Source of the DNA: Atopobium minutum
Lineage (GTDB): Bacteria; Actinomycetota; Coriobacteriia; Coriobacteriales; Atopobiaceae
Assembly: GCA_900105895.1 (NCBI GenBank)
Contig: FNSH01000001.1
Location: 1,518,693-1,582,692, forward strand
Length of the DNA: 64,000 nucleotides
Direction of reading: 5' to 3'
Position numbers and translations under genes: made by a program. Positions within the stretch are counted from its first letter, which is position 1, and every line of letters begins with the position of its first letter. The notes under the pieces were generated by a model. That model had not been told where the DNA came from. It worked only from the letters and a program-made list of their open reading frames with translations, and made no database searches. This document shows, piece by piece, positions 44,722 through 52,958 of this stretch.

Positions 44722-46157
44722 AAGTCAATATTGAGCGCTTTACCTATCAAGGAGAAGAAAAGTCATCTTTGCATGCTATTCATTTTGCGATTGCACCGGG
44801 AAAACTGGTCGTACTCACCGGTAATTCCGGCTGCGGAAAAACAACGCTTACCAGAGTGATGAACGGACTCATACCGGATCAGTATGAAGGCACACTGGAT
44901 GGCAAAGTCACATTATTGGATCAAAATCTGCATGATTTTAAGACGGGTACCTTGGCTAAGGTCGTCGGCAACGTATTTCAAAATCCATCCGATCAATTCT
45001 TTACCCGCAAGGCAGAAGATGAGGTCGCCCTTGTCGGAGAGAACCTCGGCATGCCGCAGGCGGAACTGAGAAAACGGGTGAAGAAAGCTTTTGAGTACAT
45101 GAGCATTGCTCACTTAATGGATAAAAATTTGAATGAACTTTCCGGCGGAGAAAAACAGCGGGTAGCTATTGCCTCTACCTTAGTTTATGACACAAAGATT
45201 ATTTTCTTTGATGAGCCTTCAGCTTCCCTTGATCAAGAAGGTATCCGAGATTTGCAAGGCATCCTGAAATTGCTCAAAGCGTCGGGTAGAACCATCATCA
45301 TCGCCGAACACCGACTATATTTTTTGGAGGATCTCTACGATAAGCTCTATGTCATGAAAGACGGAACTTTTATCAAAGAATTTGATGCGGGCGAACTAAA
45401 ATCATCCGATTGTAAAGACTTGGGACTTCGAGCGATAGATTTTTCCGCACTTGTTCCGCACAACACGACAAAGACAGGTGAGCGTGTTTTTTCTGCGAAG
45501 GATGTTCATGTCTCTGTAGGCAAAAAAGAACTCATCTCGAATTTATCCTTCGACTTACATTCCGATGAAATCATGGGGATTGTCGGCACAAATGGTATCG
45601 GAAAAAGCAGTTTAGGTCGTGTTCTCTGCGGACTTGCCGGCAAGAAGCAAGATATTTCATGGGGAAAAACTCAGCGAGAACGACTGAAAAATGCCTACTA
45701 CATGATGCAGGATGTAGACTACCAGCTGTTTTTTGATACCGTAGAAAACGAGGCGCTCGCAAACGGCAAAAAAATAAGCGATGCTTATTTGGCAGAGGTT
45801 TCTTGGATCATTAAGCATATTGATCTTTGGAATAAACGCAGCGAGCATCCGCAAAACTTATCCGGCGGGCAAAAGCAAAGGCTGGCTCTCGCCAATGCTT
45901 TTTTGAGTGAAAAGCAAATTCTTATTTTGGATGAGCCGACCAGCGGTTTGGATTACATGCACATGGATAAAATCGCCGAGCTTATCTTTGAACTTGCCAA
46001 AGGTCGCCCGACACTTATTATTACGCATGACATCGAACTATTACTGAAAGTCTGCCGGACGGTCCTTCTGATCAAACAAGATGGATATGAGAAACTTGAT
46101 TTACAGACGGCAGAATATCATAAGCTCATTTCTTATTTTGAGCAGATGATGAAATAA
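44709..46157 (+). CDS. ECF transporter ATPase, two fused domains (EcfA-EcfA')
   Basis: This 482-residue protein carries two complete ABC ATPase domains. The first has GNSGCGKTTL, LSGGEKQRVA and IIFFDEPSASLD. The second has GTNGIGKSSL, LSGGQKQRLA and ILILDEPTSGLD. It powers the ECF importer made with the two preceding genes. Its 3' end lies 6 bp from the stop of a convergent recombinase gene, leaving no room for a terminator. Part of it (from 45522) is duplicated in inverted form at the right end of the window. Confidence 0.9.
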   Translation: MDIMKVNIERFTYQGEEKSSLHAIHFAIAPGKLVVLTGNSGCGKTTLTRVMNGLIPDQYEGTLDGKVTLLDQNLHDFKTGTLAKVVGNVFQNPSDQFFTRKAEDEVALVGENLGMPQAELRKRVKKAFEYMSIAHLMDKNLNELSGGEKQRVAIASTLVYDTKIIFFDEPSASLDQEGIRDLQGILKLLKASGRTIIIAEHRLYFLEDLYDKLYVMKDGTFIKEFDAGELKSSDCKDLGLRAIDFSALVPHNTTKTGERVFSAKDVHVSVGKKELISNLSFDLHSDEIMGIVGTNGIGKSSLGRVLCGLAGKKQDISWGKTQRERLKNAYYMMQDVDYQLFFDTVENEALANGKKISDAYLAEVSWIIKHIDLWNKRSEHPQNLSGGQKQRLALANAFLSEKQILILDEPTSGLDYMHMDKIAELIFELAKGRPTLIITHDIELLLKVCRTVLLIKQDGYEKLDLQTAEYHKLISYFEQMMK

Positions 46158-46163
46158 CGGCGG

Positions 46164-47744
46164 CTAAGAGCAAATCTCGCTGCCATTTCTGAAGGTTATG
46201 CGGATATCTTCTTTGCTGAATACCGTGATATGATCTACAAGAGCACAGAAGCTCTGTTCGTCGAATGTTTGCAGAAGCCTGTCTTGTTTTTGTAGTTGCT
46301 TCAGGCAGAACTTGGTATCGGCTATGGTCGCTTGCATCTTTTTGAGCTTTCCTTCGACCTTCGCTAAGGCCGCCTGTTTTTCATTGTAGAAGCGTTCCAG
46401 ATCTTCATACTTTGTTCGGTATTCGCTCTGGTCTTGCGGGATGGAGGCATTTTGGCGGATGAGGTCTTCAATCATCTTGGCACAGACATCCATCTCACTT
46501 TCCAGCTTTGCTTTTTCACCCTCCAGGGTATGAGTATCATAAACGCCTCCGACAATCTCTTGAAAGCTATTAAGAATCTCATCTTTATTCTCTATGAGCT
46601 TGTTGGTCGCAGAAAGGACGGCAGCTTTTAGCTCTTCATCGGTAAGATGCATTCCGTTTTTGCAGGGGGAGTTTTTCTTGCAGTGCCTGTTGCATTGCCA
46701 GATGACCTGCTTGTATTTGTCGTTGGAATGCCAGACTTTTGAACCGAGCCTTGTTCCGCATTCACCACAGTAGACCTTGCCGGAGAAAAGTCTCACGCCA
46801 CTGTGTCTTCCTTTTTCGTTTTTGCGCCGTTCCATCTCGCGTTGTACGAGTTCCCACACCTCCGGTTCAATGATGGCTTCGTGGTTTCCGGAGACGTAGT
46901 ACTGCGGAATTTCGCCTTCGTTTATCTTGTGCTCTTTGGTAAGAAAGTTTGTGGTGAACGACTTTTGCAGGAGCGCATCGCCTTTGTATTTTTCGTTGGT
47001 AAGGATAGATTTGATGTTGCTTGGGTTCCAGCGAGGTTTTCCTGCAGGTGACGGGATGCCATCTTCACTCAGAGCCTTTGCAATGAGGTGGTAGGTTTTT
47101 CCCTGCAGGTACATCGCATAGATGCGTTTGACGATTTTTGCCTGTTTGGGATTGACGACGAGGTTTCCGTCTTTTCCGCGGTCATAGCCTAAGAAACGCT
47201 TGAAGGGCACGGTCACTTTGCCGTCAGCAAAGCGCTTTCTTTGTCCCCAGGTGCAGTTTTCGGATATTGAGCGAGATTCTTCCTGCGCAAGGCTGCTCAT
47301 GATGGTAATCAAAAGCTCGCCTTTGGAGTCAAAGGTCCATATATTCTCTTTTTCAAAGAAGCACTCGGTGCCGTGCTCTTTAAGCTTTCGGATGGTGGTT
47401 AAGCTGTCCACGGTATTTCTGGCAAAACGCGAGACCGATTTGGTGACGATAAGATCTATTTTTCCGTCAAGGGCATCTTTGACCATGCATTTGAAGCCCT
47501 CTCGCTTTTTGGTATTGGTACCGGTGATCCCCTCGTCGGTGTAGACACCCGCAAATTGCCAGTCGTTTCTGGCTTTAATGTAATTTGTGTAGTAGTCTAC
47601 CTGTGCCTCGTAGCTGGTAAACTGCTCATCGGAGTCCGTTGAGACGCGGGCATAGGCTGCTACGCGGCGTTTGCGCGAAGTGGTGAGCGGTGTTTTGGAG
47701 AAGGGTTTAATGCTGGCGGGTATCGTGGTTACTTGTTTGGCCAT
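46164..47744 (-). CDS. Large serine recombinase 1 (left copy)
   Basis: This 526-residue recombinase cuts and rejoins DNA through the serine in [13 protein letters not shown] (about residue 35). A Recombinase domain and a zinc ribbon (CGECGTRLGSK...CNRHCKKNSPC) follow, then a long coiled coil (about 390-490) as in large serine integrases. ATG 47744 with aaggag upstream is chosen; it overlaps the end of recombinase 2 by 16 bp, so the two are coupled. It probably catalyses integration or excision of the element. An inverted copy with a frameshift lies at 61781-63360. Confidence 0.9.
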   Translation of the reverse strand: MAKQVTTIPASIKPFSKTPLTTSRKRRVAAYARVSTDSDEQFTSYEAQVDYYTNYIKARNDWQFAGVYTDEGITGTNTKKREGFKCMVKDALDGKIDLIVTKSVSRFARNTVDSLTTIRKLKEHGTECFFEKENIWTFDSKGELLITIMSSLAQEESRSISENCTWGQRKRFADGKVTVPFKRFLGYDRGKDGNLVVNPKQAKIVKRIYAMYLQGKTYHLIAKALSEDGIPSPAGKPRWNPSNIKSILTNEKYKGDALLQKSFTTNFLTKEHKINEGEIPQYYVSGNHEAIIEPEVWELVQREMERRKNEKGRHSGVRLFSGKVYCGECGTRLGSKVWHSNDKYKQVIWQCNRHCKKNSPCKNGMHLTDEELKAAVLSATNKLIENKDEILNSFQEIVGGVYDTHTLEGEKAKLESEMDVCAKMIEDLIRQNASIPQDQSEYRTKYEDLERFYNEKQAALAKVEGKLKKMQATIADTKFCLKQLQKQDRLLQTFDEQSFCALVDHITVFSKEDIRITFRNGSEICS

Positions 47745-49495
47745 ACCTTCTCCTTTCGTATCGGTTTGTGCCAATCTGATGCGTAGCATTCTTTGATGGA
47801 TGCTTTAAATTTCGCATGCTGTTCCTCTGTCCACTTGTGTCCTTCGTGCGTAGGTTGGATCAGCTTGCGAGCAATTTCCTTTCCGTCATAAAAATGAAAG
47901 ATAAGGTTTTCTCGGCTAAGGACGCTGATATGGTCGATCTTCGAAAGAAAAATAGCGTCATCGAATGCATCAAGACCTAAGACCTCTGCGGTAAGTGAGC
48001 GCAAAAGGTCGTCTCTGAATCCTCTGGTGTCACAGCCGTTATGTTCGGCACATCGCCAGTATCTGCGTTTTCCGCTGGGAGATGTTGAACAGTTTTGTGT
48101 TTGTGCGCGAAAATTGCATCCGCAATGTTCGCATCGGATTTTGGTTGAAAAGCAGGTGACGTCCGAGCGTTTCATGGCATGAGTGCGCCTATATTCTGAG
48201 GCGCGTTTGCGCGCCGCATCATCCCACGATTCTTTTTTAGCGTTATTTTCCCAAGTTTCGGTGACGCTGTGTCCGTCTTTGAAATGGAAAATGAGAACCC
48301 CTTGTTTGGGTACCGTGATTTTATCGATTTGCTCGTTAAAAACAGCATCATCAAAATCCTCAAGACCGAGCACTTTGGCACAGCAAGTTTTAAGGATTCG
48401 ATCCGGGATGGCTTTTGCCGAGCATGTACTGTACTTTTTCTTGCTGGAGCCGCATATCCAGCTGATGACTTTATCCCCAAGATTGGAGTGCTTGGCACGG
48501 TTGTTTCGGACGTTTCGCATATAGCTTTTCCCGCACAGCTCACATTTGATTTTTCCGGTAAAGCAGTAGATGTTCAGGCTCTTGTTTGCCCGAGGTCCCA
48601 GAGCACGTCTTCTTGCCATCTCTTCTTGCACATAGTCGAAAGTTTCCTTGTCGATAATCGCTTCATGGGTGTTTGCGATGAAATACTGAGGAAGCTCACC
48701 GCGGTTTTTCTTGCGCTTCTTGGTAATGGGATCTTCGACAAACTCTTTTTGACAGAGCAAATTTCCCGTATAAGTGACATTGGTCAGAACAACCTTAATA
48801 TTGGAGTCCGTCCAGCGGTTGCCCTTTCTGGTTGTAATGCCTTCCTCTGCAAATTCACGCTCAGTTTCAAGGCGGGATTTTCCATCAAGGAAGTTTTGAA
48901 AGATGCGCCGCACGATCTTTGCTTCTTCGGGAACAACAATCAGGGTGTCATCCTTCCAGCGGTAGCCATAGACGCTATTTCGCGTGTTCGGGTTTCCTTC
49001 GGACATACGTTTTCGGATGGTCCATTTAACGTTGTTGGAGATGCTGATGGTCTCTTCCTGTGCGAAAGAGGCAAGGAGCGTGAGCATCAGCTCACCGTCA
49101 TCCGAAAGTGAGTTGATTTTTTCCTTTTCAAATCGGACCTCGATGTTGAGGTCTTTTAACTGTCTTACGACTTTTAGGAGGTCGACCGTGTTACGCGCGA
49201 ATCGGGAGATGGATTTCGTTAAGATGAGGTCTATTTTCCCGGCCTTGCAGTCTTTCATCAGGCGCATAAACTCGGGACGTTTTTCCACTGATGTGCCGCT
49301 GATGCCTTCATCGGCATAGACTCCGGCATAGTCCCACTCGGGGTTCTTTTGTATCAAATCAGAATAAAAACTGATCTGTGCCGCCAGTGAGTGGTGCAGC
49401 CTTTGCGTTTCCATAGAGACACGGGCATAGGCGGCGACTTTCTTGCGGTTTGGCAGCGGTGATTTCTTTGTTTCGATTTTTATGATTTCAGCCAT
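47729..49495 (-). CDS. Large serine recombinase 2 (left copy), with duplicated C-terminal zinc modules
   Basis: This 588-residue recombinase has the catalytic serine in [12 protein letters not shown] (about residue 27) and a Recombinase domain. It has two zinc-ribbon units, [11 protein letters not shown] and [11 protein letters not shown]. Each is followed by a similar segment ([14 protein letters not shown] and [14 protein letters not shown], then LIFHF-DG), so the C-terminal half is internally duplicated. A ribosome site (aaaggaga) precedes ATG 49495. Paired serine recombinases often work together in mobile elements. Confidence 0.9.
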   Translation of the reverse strand: MAEIIKIETKKSPLPNRKKVAAYARVSMETQRLHHSLAAQISFYSDLIQKNPEWDYAGVYADEGISGTSVEKRPEFMRLMKDCKAGKIDLILTKSISRFARNTVDLLKVVRQLKDLNIEVRFEKEKINSLSDDGELMLTLLASFAQEETISISNNVKWTIRKRMSEGNPNTRNSVYGYRWKDDTLIVVPEEAKIVRRIFQNFLDGKSRLETEREFAEEGITTRKGNRWTDSNIKVVLTNVTYTGNLLCQKEFVEDPITKKRKKNRGELPQYFIANTHEAIIDKETFDYVQEEMARRRALGPRANKSLNIYCFTGKIKCELCGKSYMRNVRNNRAKHSNLGDKVISWICGSSKKKYSTCSAKAIPDRILKTCCAKVLGLEDFDDAVFNEQIDKITVPKQGVLIFHFKDGHSVTETWENNAKKESWDDAARKRASEYRRTHAMKRSDVTCFSTKIRCEHCGCNFRAQTQNCSTSPSGKRRYWRCAEHNGCDTRGFRDDLLRSLTAEVLGLDAFDDAIFLSKIDHISVLSRENLIFHFYDGKEIARKLIQPTHEGHKWTEEQHAKFKASIKECYASDWHKPIRKEKVWPNK

Positions 49496-49523
49496 AGAAT
49501 CGTCTCCTTTCCGTGTCTATACA

Positions 49524-49706
49524 TCACTCTAAAGAGCTGAAATAGCAAGTAAATAAGGCACCTAAGCCGGGGTGGTATCGCTCGATGAGTGCTTGATCAA
49601 GACGAACGAATTCCTCTTTATCGATGATGTTTTGCTTGAGCCAAGAAAAGAGGATGGAGCGGGATACTTCATAGGCAAGCTCGGATGCGAAGGCTTCAGT
49701 CTTCAT
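49524..49706 (-). CDS. Small SHOCT-like protein upstream of the recombinases (left copy)
   Basis: This 60-residue protein has a C-terminal segment (LKQNIIDKEEFVRLDQALIER) resembling the short oligomerisation (SHOCT-like) motif seen in small proteins next to recombinases. ATG 49706 is chosen because ggagg precedes it; it overlaps the upstream gene by 11 bp. Function unknown. Confidence 0.65.
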   Translation of the reverse strand: MKTEAFASELAYEVSRSILFSWLKQNIIDKEEFVRLDQALIERYHPGLGALFTCYFSSLE

Positions 49707-50103
49707 GAGAGCCTCCGAATCGGTCTTGGATATAGCAAGCATGACTGCAATACTTTCTGTGCGCATTGCCATAGGAAGTGAAAGTTTTTCCGCAGCATGG
49801 GCAGGTGAATATATAGATTGCCTTTTTATTCAGCTCTTCCGGATGCTCTTTCCACCAGCTCATCCGGCAGTGCTCTGAGCAGAATTTTTGCTCTTTCCCT
49901 TTTTCCTTGACGGGCAGTGGCTTTCCGCAATATTTGCAGTAGCGTAGTGCTGTTAAAGCTTTTGAGGAACCTGTTCTCAGGCCTTCTTTTTGGCAAAAGG
50001 AAGCCACGGTGCTTTTCGATAGATTTAAGATGGCAGCAATTACGGCATAACTTGCACCGTTTCGTCTCATGTTGTAAATGCTTTGTTTTTCATCATTTGT
50101 CAT
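49696..50103 (-). CDS. Helix-turn-helix protein with two zinc-finger-like motifs (left copy)
   Basis: This 135-residue protein starts with a helix-turn-helix (NMRRNGASYAVIAAILNLSK) and has two cysteine-rich units, CKYCGKPL...FCSEHC and CPCCGKTF...YCSHAC. It is likely a DNA-binding regulator or directionality factor for the recombinases it precedes. ATG 50103 is chosen because ggaggga lies 8 bp upstream. Confidence 0.7.
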   Translation of the reverse strand: MTNDEKQSIYNMRRNGASYAVIAAILNLSKSTVASFCQKEGLRTGSSKALTALRYCKYCGKPLPVKEKGKEQKFCSEHCRMSWWKEHPEELNKKAIYIFTCPCCGKTFTSYGNAHRKYCSHACYIQDRFGGSHED

Positions 50104-50244
50104 ATCATCCCTCCAGACAGAGGGCAGGTCTTGTTGTCCCTCTAACACTCCCTGAAGAGACGAAGGCGTTATGGACGAATCTTTTTTTGCCTTCTACTGT
50201 TTCACTGGAGGTTTTTGAAGAAGTTGAGCGGACAAAATAAAAAA

Positions 50245-50285
50245 GCCCGCAAGGGAGTGAAGATTTCTCCTCACGCCTTGCGGGC
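50245..50285 (-). terminator. Terminator after the lysozyme gene (left copy)
   Basis: GCCCGCAAGG and CCTTGCGGGC form a perfect 10-bp stem with A-run and T-run flanks; on the minus strand it follows the GH25 gene and ends in a T-run. It closes the phage lysis module. Confidence 0.85.
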
Positions 50286-50302
50286 ATATCAATGCATTCA
50301 GC

Positions 50303-51223
50303 TTAGAGAAGTTCGTTTACTCGTTTTTGTACAGCTTCGTAATCGTAGCCTGCTTTCGTCAGGCGGTTTACACGGTCCTTACCGTTTCCCCAGTCGCCGC
50401 GGATGACCTCTCGGGCAAGCGCATTGATGGACTTTTTCGGCTTTATGCCTAAAAGCTCATTTACGCGTGCCTGCACTGCGTCGTAGTCGTAGCCTGCTTT
50501 GGTAAGACGGTTTACTCTGACCTCACCGTTTCCCCAAGCACCTGCGATGACTTCATGGGCCAGCGTATCGACAGACTTTCTTGCAGGGGCGGAGCTTGTG
50601 CCTTTGCCATAGCCGTTAAAGCCGCCTTTCCTGATGATGGAGGGATAGTCCACATAGGCAAGATCCATATCGCATCTGCCTGCGATGCCCGGCACCGAGC
50701 CGCTCGAGGAATACTGCCAAAGGCCGTATTGGCCGCCATAGGTGCAGCGACTGTTCCACTGCGCTACCCAGAAGGCGTAGCGGTTTCTCACATCAGGGGA
50801 AACGTAGTTTAGGGCTGCTGAGAGCGAGGTATAGAAGCCCGCAAAGTATCCGCCCGCTTCCATCTCATTGCAAAAGGCTCGAATGAGCGAGTCGCAAAAA
50901 GCCCGTCCGCGGGCAAGCTGTGACTTTTCTTCCAAATCAAAGTAGATGGGATAGTCAAACTGCTTGCCGGAGAGCACCTGTTTGCAGATACGTGCTTCTT
51001 CGCGTGCCTCTCCGGCGCTTCCCGCATAGGAGTACCAATAGGCTCCCACATGAAGACCTGCCGCTTTGGCGCGGGCGTAGTTCGTCTCAAACCACTTGTC
51101 CTTTTGAGATAGTGCCGATCCGTAGCCTGCACGAATAATGACGAAGTTAATTCCGCTTTGTTTTACACGGTTAAAATCAATCGATCCCTGCCAGGTTGAT
51201 ACATCAATTCCTTTCATAGCCAT
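50303..51223 (-). CDS. Phage endolysin, GH25 lysozyme with two CW_7-type repeats (left copy)
   Basis: This 306-residue endolysin has an N-terminal GH25 muramidase domain (about 1-190) with catalytic acids in KGIDVSTWQG and YPIYFDLEE. Two C-terminal repeats of about 42 residues (AHEVIAGAWGNGEVRVNRL and AREVIRGDWGNGKDRVNRL) resemble Cpl-7 wall-binding repeats. It degrades host peptidoglycan at lysis, acting with the adjacent holin. There is no signal peptide, as expected for a holin-dependent lysin. Confidence 0.93.
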   Translation of the reverse strand: MAMKGIDVSTWQGSIDFNRVKQSGINFVIIRAGYGSALSQKDKWFETNYARAKAAGLHVGAYWYSYAGSAGEAREEARICKQVLSGKQFDYPIYFDLEEKSQLARGRAFCDSLIRAFCNEMEAGGYFAGFYTSLSAALNYVSPDVRNRYAFWVAQWNSRCTYGGQYGLWQYSSSGSVPGIAGRCDMDLAYVDYPSIIRKGGFNGYGKGTSSAPARKSVDTLAHEVIAGAWGNGEVRVNRLTKAGYDYDAVQARVNELLGIKPKKSINALAREVIRGDWGNGKDRVNRLTKAGYDYEAVQKRVNELL

Positions 51224-51225
51224 AG

Positions 51226-51639
51226 TTATTTATCCTCCTTTTCTGCGCGGTCATGAAGCTGTGCCAAGACCGCCTTGAGTTTGTCCGGGACAGGAAGTCC
51301 CAGATGAGTCGCGTTTTCCACAAGCGAGAGTCCTTCGTTTGAGAGATAGAAGAAGATGACGGCCGTGCGAAGAATCGCGCCCTGTGTGATGACGTTGGTG
51401 TCAATGATGTTGGCAACGGCGACCAGAATGAAGATCACGACCTTTTTGGCGATGCCTTTAAAGCCGACTTCGCTTGAGAGCTTTTTGTCGGAGACGGCGC
51501 ACATCATGCCTGTCACGTAATCGCAGATGACAAAGGCGATCAGCGCATAGAGAAGTCCGTCAAAGCCTCCTAAGTAATAGCCGAGCCAGCCTCCGATGGC
51601 AGCAAAGATAAGCTGCAAGGTGTTCCAGAATTCTTTCAT
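51226..51639 (-). CDS. Phage holin (left copy)
   Basis: This 137-residue protein has three to four hydrophobic segments and resembles the TcdE/toxin-secretion phage holin family (GWLGYYLGGFDGLLYALIAF, KGIAKKVVIFILVAVANIID). It makes the membrane hole through which the endolysin escapes. It lies 2 bp before the lysin gene in transcription order. Confidence 0.88.
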   Translation of the reverse strand: MKEFWNTLQLIFAAIGGWLGYYLGGFDGLLYALIAFVICDYVTGMMCAVSDKKLSSEVGFKGIAKKVVIFILVAVANIIDTNVITQGAILRTAVIFFYLSNEGLSLVENATHLGLPVPDKLKAVLAQLHDRAEKEDK

Positions 51640-51681
51640 GAGTTCACACTTCCTTTCTTGCCTTTATGAGGCATAAAAAAT

Positions 51682-51698
51682 GCCGCTTGGAAAGCGGC
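51682..51698 (-). terminator. Short hairpin between tail-fibre-like and holin genes (left copy)
   Basis: GCCGCTT / AAGCGGC stem with a short loop, flanked by A and T runs on both sides, so it may terminate in either direction. Confidence 0.65.
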
Positions 51699-51723
51699 TA
51701 ACAAACAGATAGAAAAATAGAAT

Positions 51724-52500
51724 CTATGCTTTGGAGATAAAGGTTATCGATCCGAGCAAGTTCAGCGGATAGGCCACAGGTCCCGGTATAAGAGCACCAA
51801 CCACGCTATCGATTATAAAAGCCGGATAGTTTGCTGCGCCATCTCCATAAGCTATTGCCGTAGCAAAGCCGATGGAGGACTCATCTTCTGCGATAGGTGA
51901 AACGCAAAGCGGCTGCAATCCGTCCGTTGAGGTATTTTCCTTTACGGTGACGCTGAAAGATAAGACACAGATTTTGCCATATTTTTTAATTTTGCTCATA
52001 TCGCTTACCACAACTTTGTCGGAAGGTGCAGTAAGCGTAAAGGCCTGAAACTCCGGAATTACAGATGTTAAGCGATGGTTCACCTTGGATAATTGGTCAC
52101 TGACCGCTTTGGCATCGGCGGCCTGACCTTGCTTGGTAAGCGTAGGGTCAATCAAGACCGCTCCGGCGCCGGCGATAGCCTGATCCAGCTGTTTAAGCTT
52201 GGTGTCGATGTCCGTCCTGAGTTTCGTAAACGTCGTCTGACGGGTGCTTTCCTGAGCGGTGCGCGTTGTCTCGTTATGCTTGCGGGTTTCTTCCTGCGCG
52301 GCTCTTGTTATTTCTGCAGATTTTCTTGCGTTTTCCTGTGAGATGCGCGTCTTTTCTGCAGCTATCCGCGCGCTTTCCGCCGCCGTGGTGGTTTCCACCT
52401 GCGTGTTGATGGCGGCAATCGAGTCGTGGATGGCTCCGCGCACGTCTTTGCCGTAGACGGCCGATAAAATTTTACTGAGATAGGTCTTCACGTTGGCCAT
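51724..52500 (-). CDS. Phage tail-fibre or baseplate-like protein (left copy)
   Basis: This 258-residue protein has a long, repetitive coiled coil (about 30-115, rich in Glu/Ala/Thr/Arg heptads) and a globular C-terminal domain. Proteins of this kind sit at the phage tail tip or fibre. gaaggagg precedes the ATG. It overlaps the preceding small gene by 29 bp. Confidence 0.7.
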   Translation of the reverse strand: MANVKTYLSKILSAVYGKDVRGAIHDSIAAINTQVETTTAAESARIAAEKTRISQENARKSAEITRAAQEETRKHNETTRTAQESTRQTTFTKLRTDIDTKLKQLDQAIAGAGAVLIDPTLTKQGQAADAKAVSDQLSKVNHRLTSVIPEFQAFTLTAPSDKVVVSDMSKIKKYGKICVLSFSVTVKENTSTDGLQPLCVSPIAEDESSIGFATAIAYGDGAANYPAFIIDSVVGALIPGPVAYPLNLLGSITFISKA

Positions 52501-52711
52501 GTTCTTTTTCCTCCTTCCCGTCCGCTGCGCTGATCTGCTCGCTCATAAGGGCTATGCGCTGACCTTTTTCTTCTGAGAGCAAGGCTTCTATGAGGAGGTC
52601 AAGTAAAAAGCCGGGAAGCTCATACTTTCCGGCAGTTTGGTTGAGTGCGTATCTCAGTTCGTTTCTCGCTTTTTCAAGGCGCAGGATGAGGGGCAGTTCG
52701 TTTTCTTTCAT
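52472..52711 (-). CDS. Small phage protein of unknown function (left copy)
   Basis: This 79-residue, highly charged helical protein is not recognised. It overlaps both neighbours in the late operon (4 bp upstream, 29 bp downstream) and has a strong ribosome site (ggagg). Confidence 0.65.
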   Translation of the reverse strand: MKENELPLILRLEKARNELRYALNQTAGKYELPGFLLDLLIEALLSEEKGQRIALMSEQISAADGKEEKEHGQREDLSQ

Positions 52712-52941
52712 AGCGCGCCTCCGAAGAGCTTCACGAAGAAGTCGATGATCTTTCTGAAATTGCGGGCAGCCGCAATGAGCTCAGAGGCATCCTTATCTGA
52801 GATTTCTTCGTGCTTGTCGGTGCCTAAGATGATCTCGATGGCTTTTTGCCACTCATCGTCTTTGATTGGAAAGACCGTATCATCCGGCTTTGTTGCTTCT
52901 TTTTCGTTTGACTTTTGTTCGATCAGTTCATGTTCGTCCAT
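52708..52941 (-). CDS. Small acidic phage protein (left copy)
   Basis: This 77-residue protein is acidic at its N-terminus with a C-terminal helix (ARNFRKIIDFFVKLFGGAL). The ATG at 52941 is chosen because ggagg lies 8 bp upstream; another ATG 15 bp earlier is possible. Function unknown; probably a tail accessory protein. Confidence 0.6.
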   Translation of the reverse strand: MDEHELIEQKSNEKEATKPDDTVFPIKDDEWQKAIEIILGTDKHEEISDKDASELIAAARNFRKIIDFFVKLFGGAL

Positions 52942-52958
52942 TGCTGTATCCTCCATGT

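Noticed and set aside
48269..49111. A 280-residue plus-strand frame opposite recombinase 2 (mirrored at 60414-61256)
   Set aside because: Antisense to a gene with clear serine-recombinase motifs; no ribosome site.
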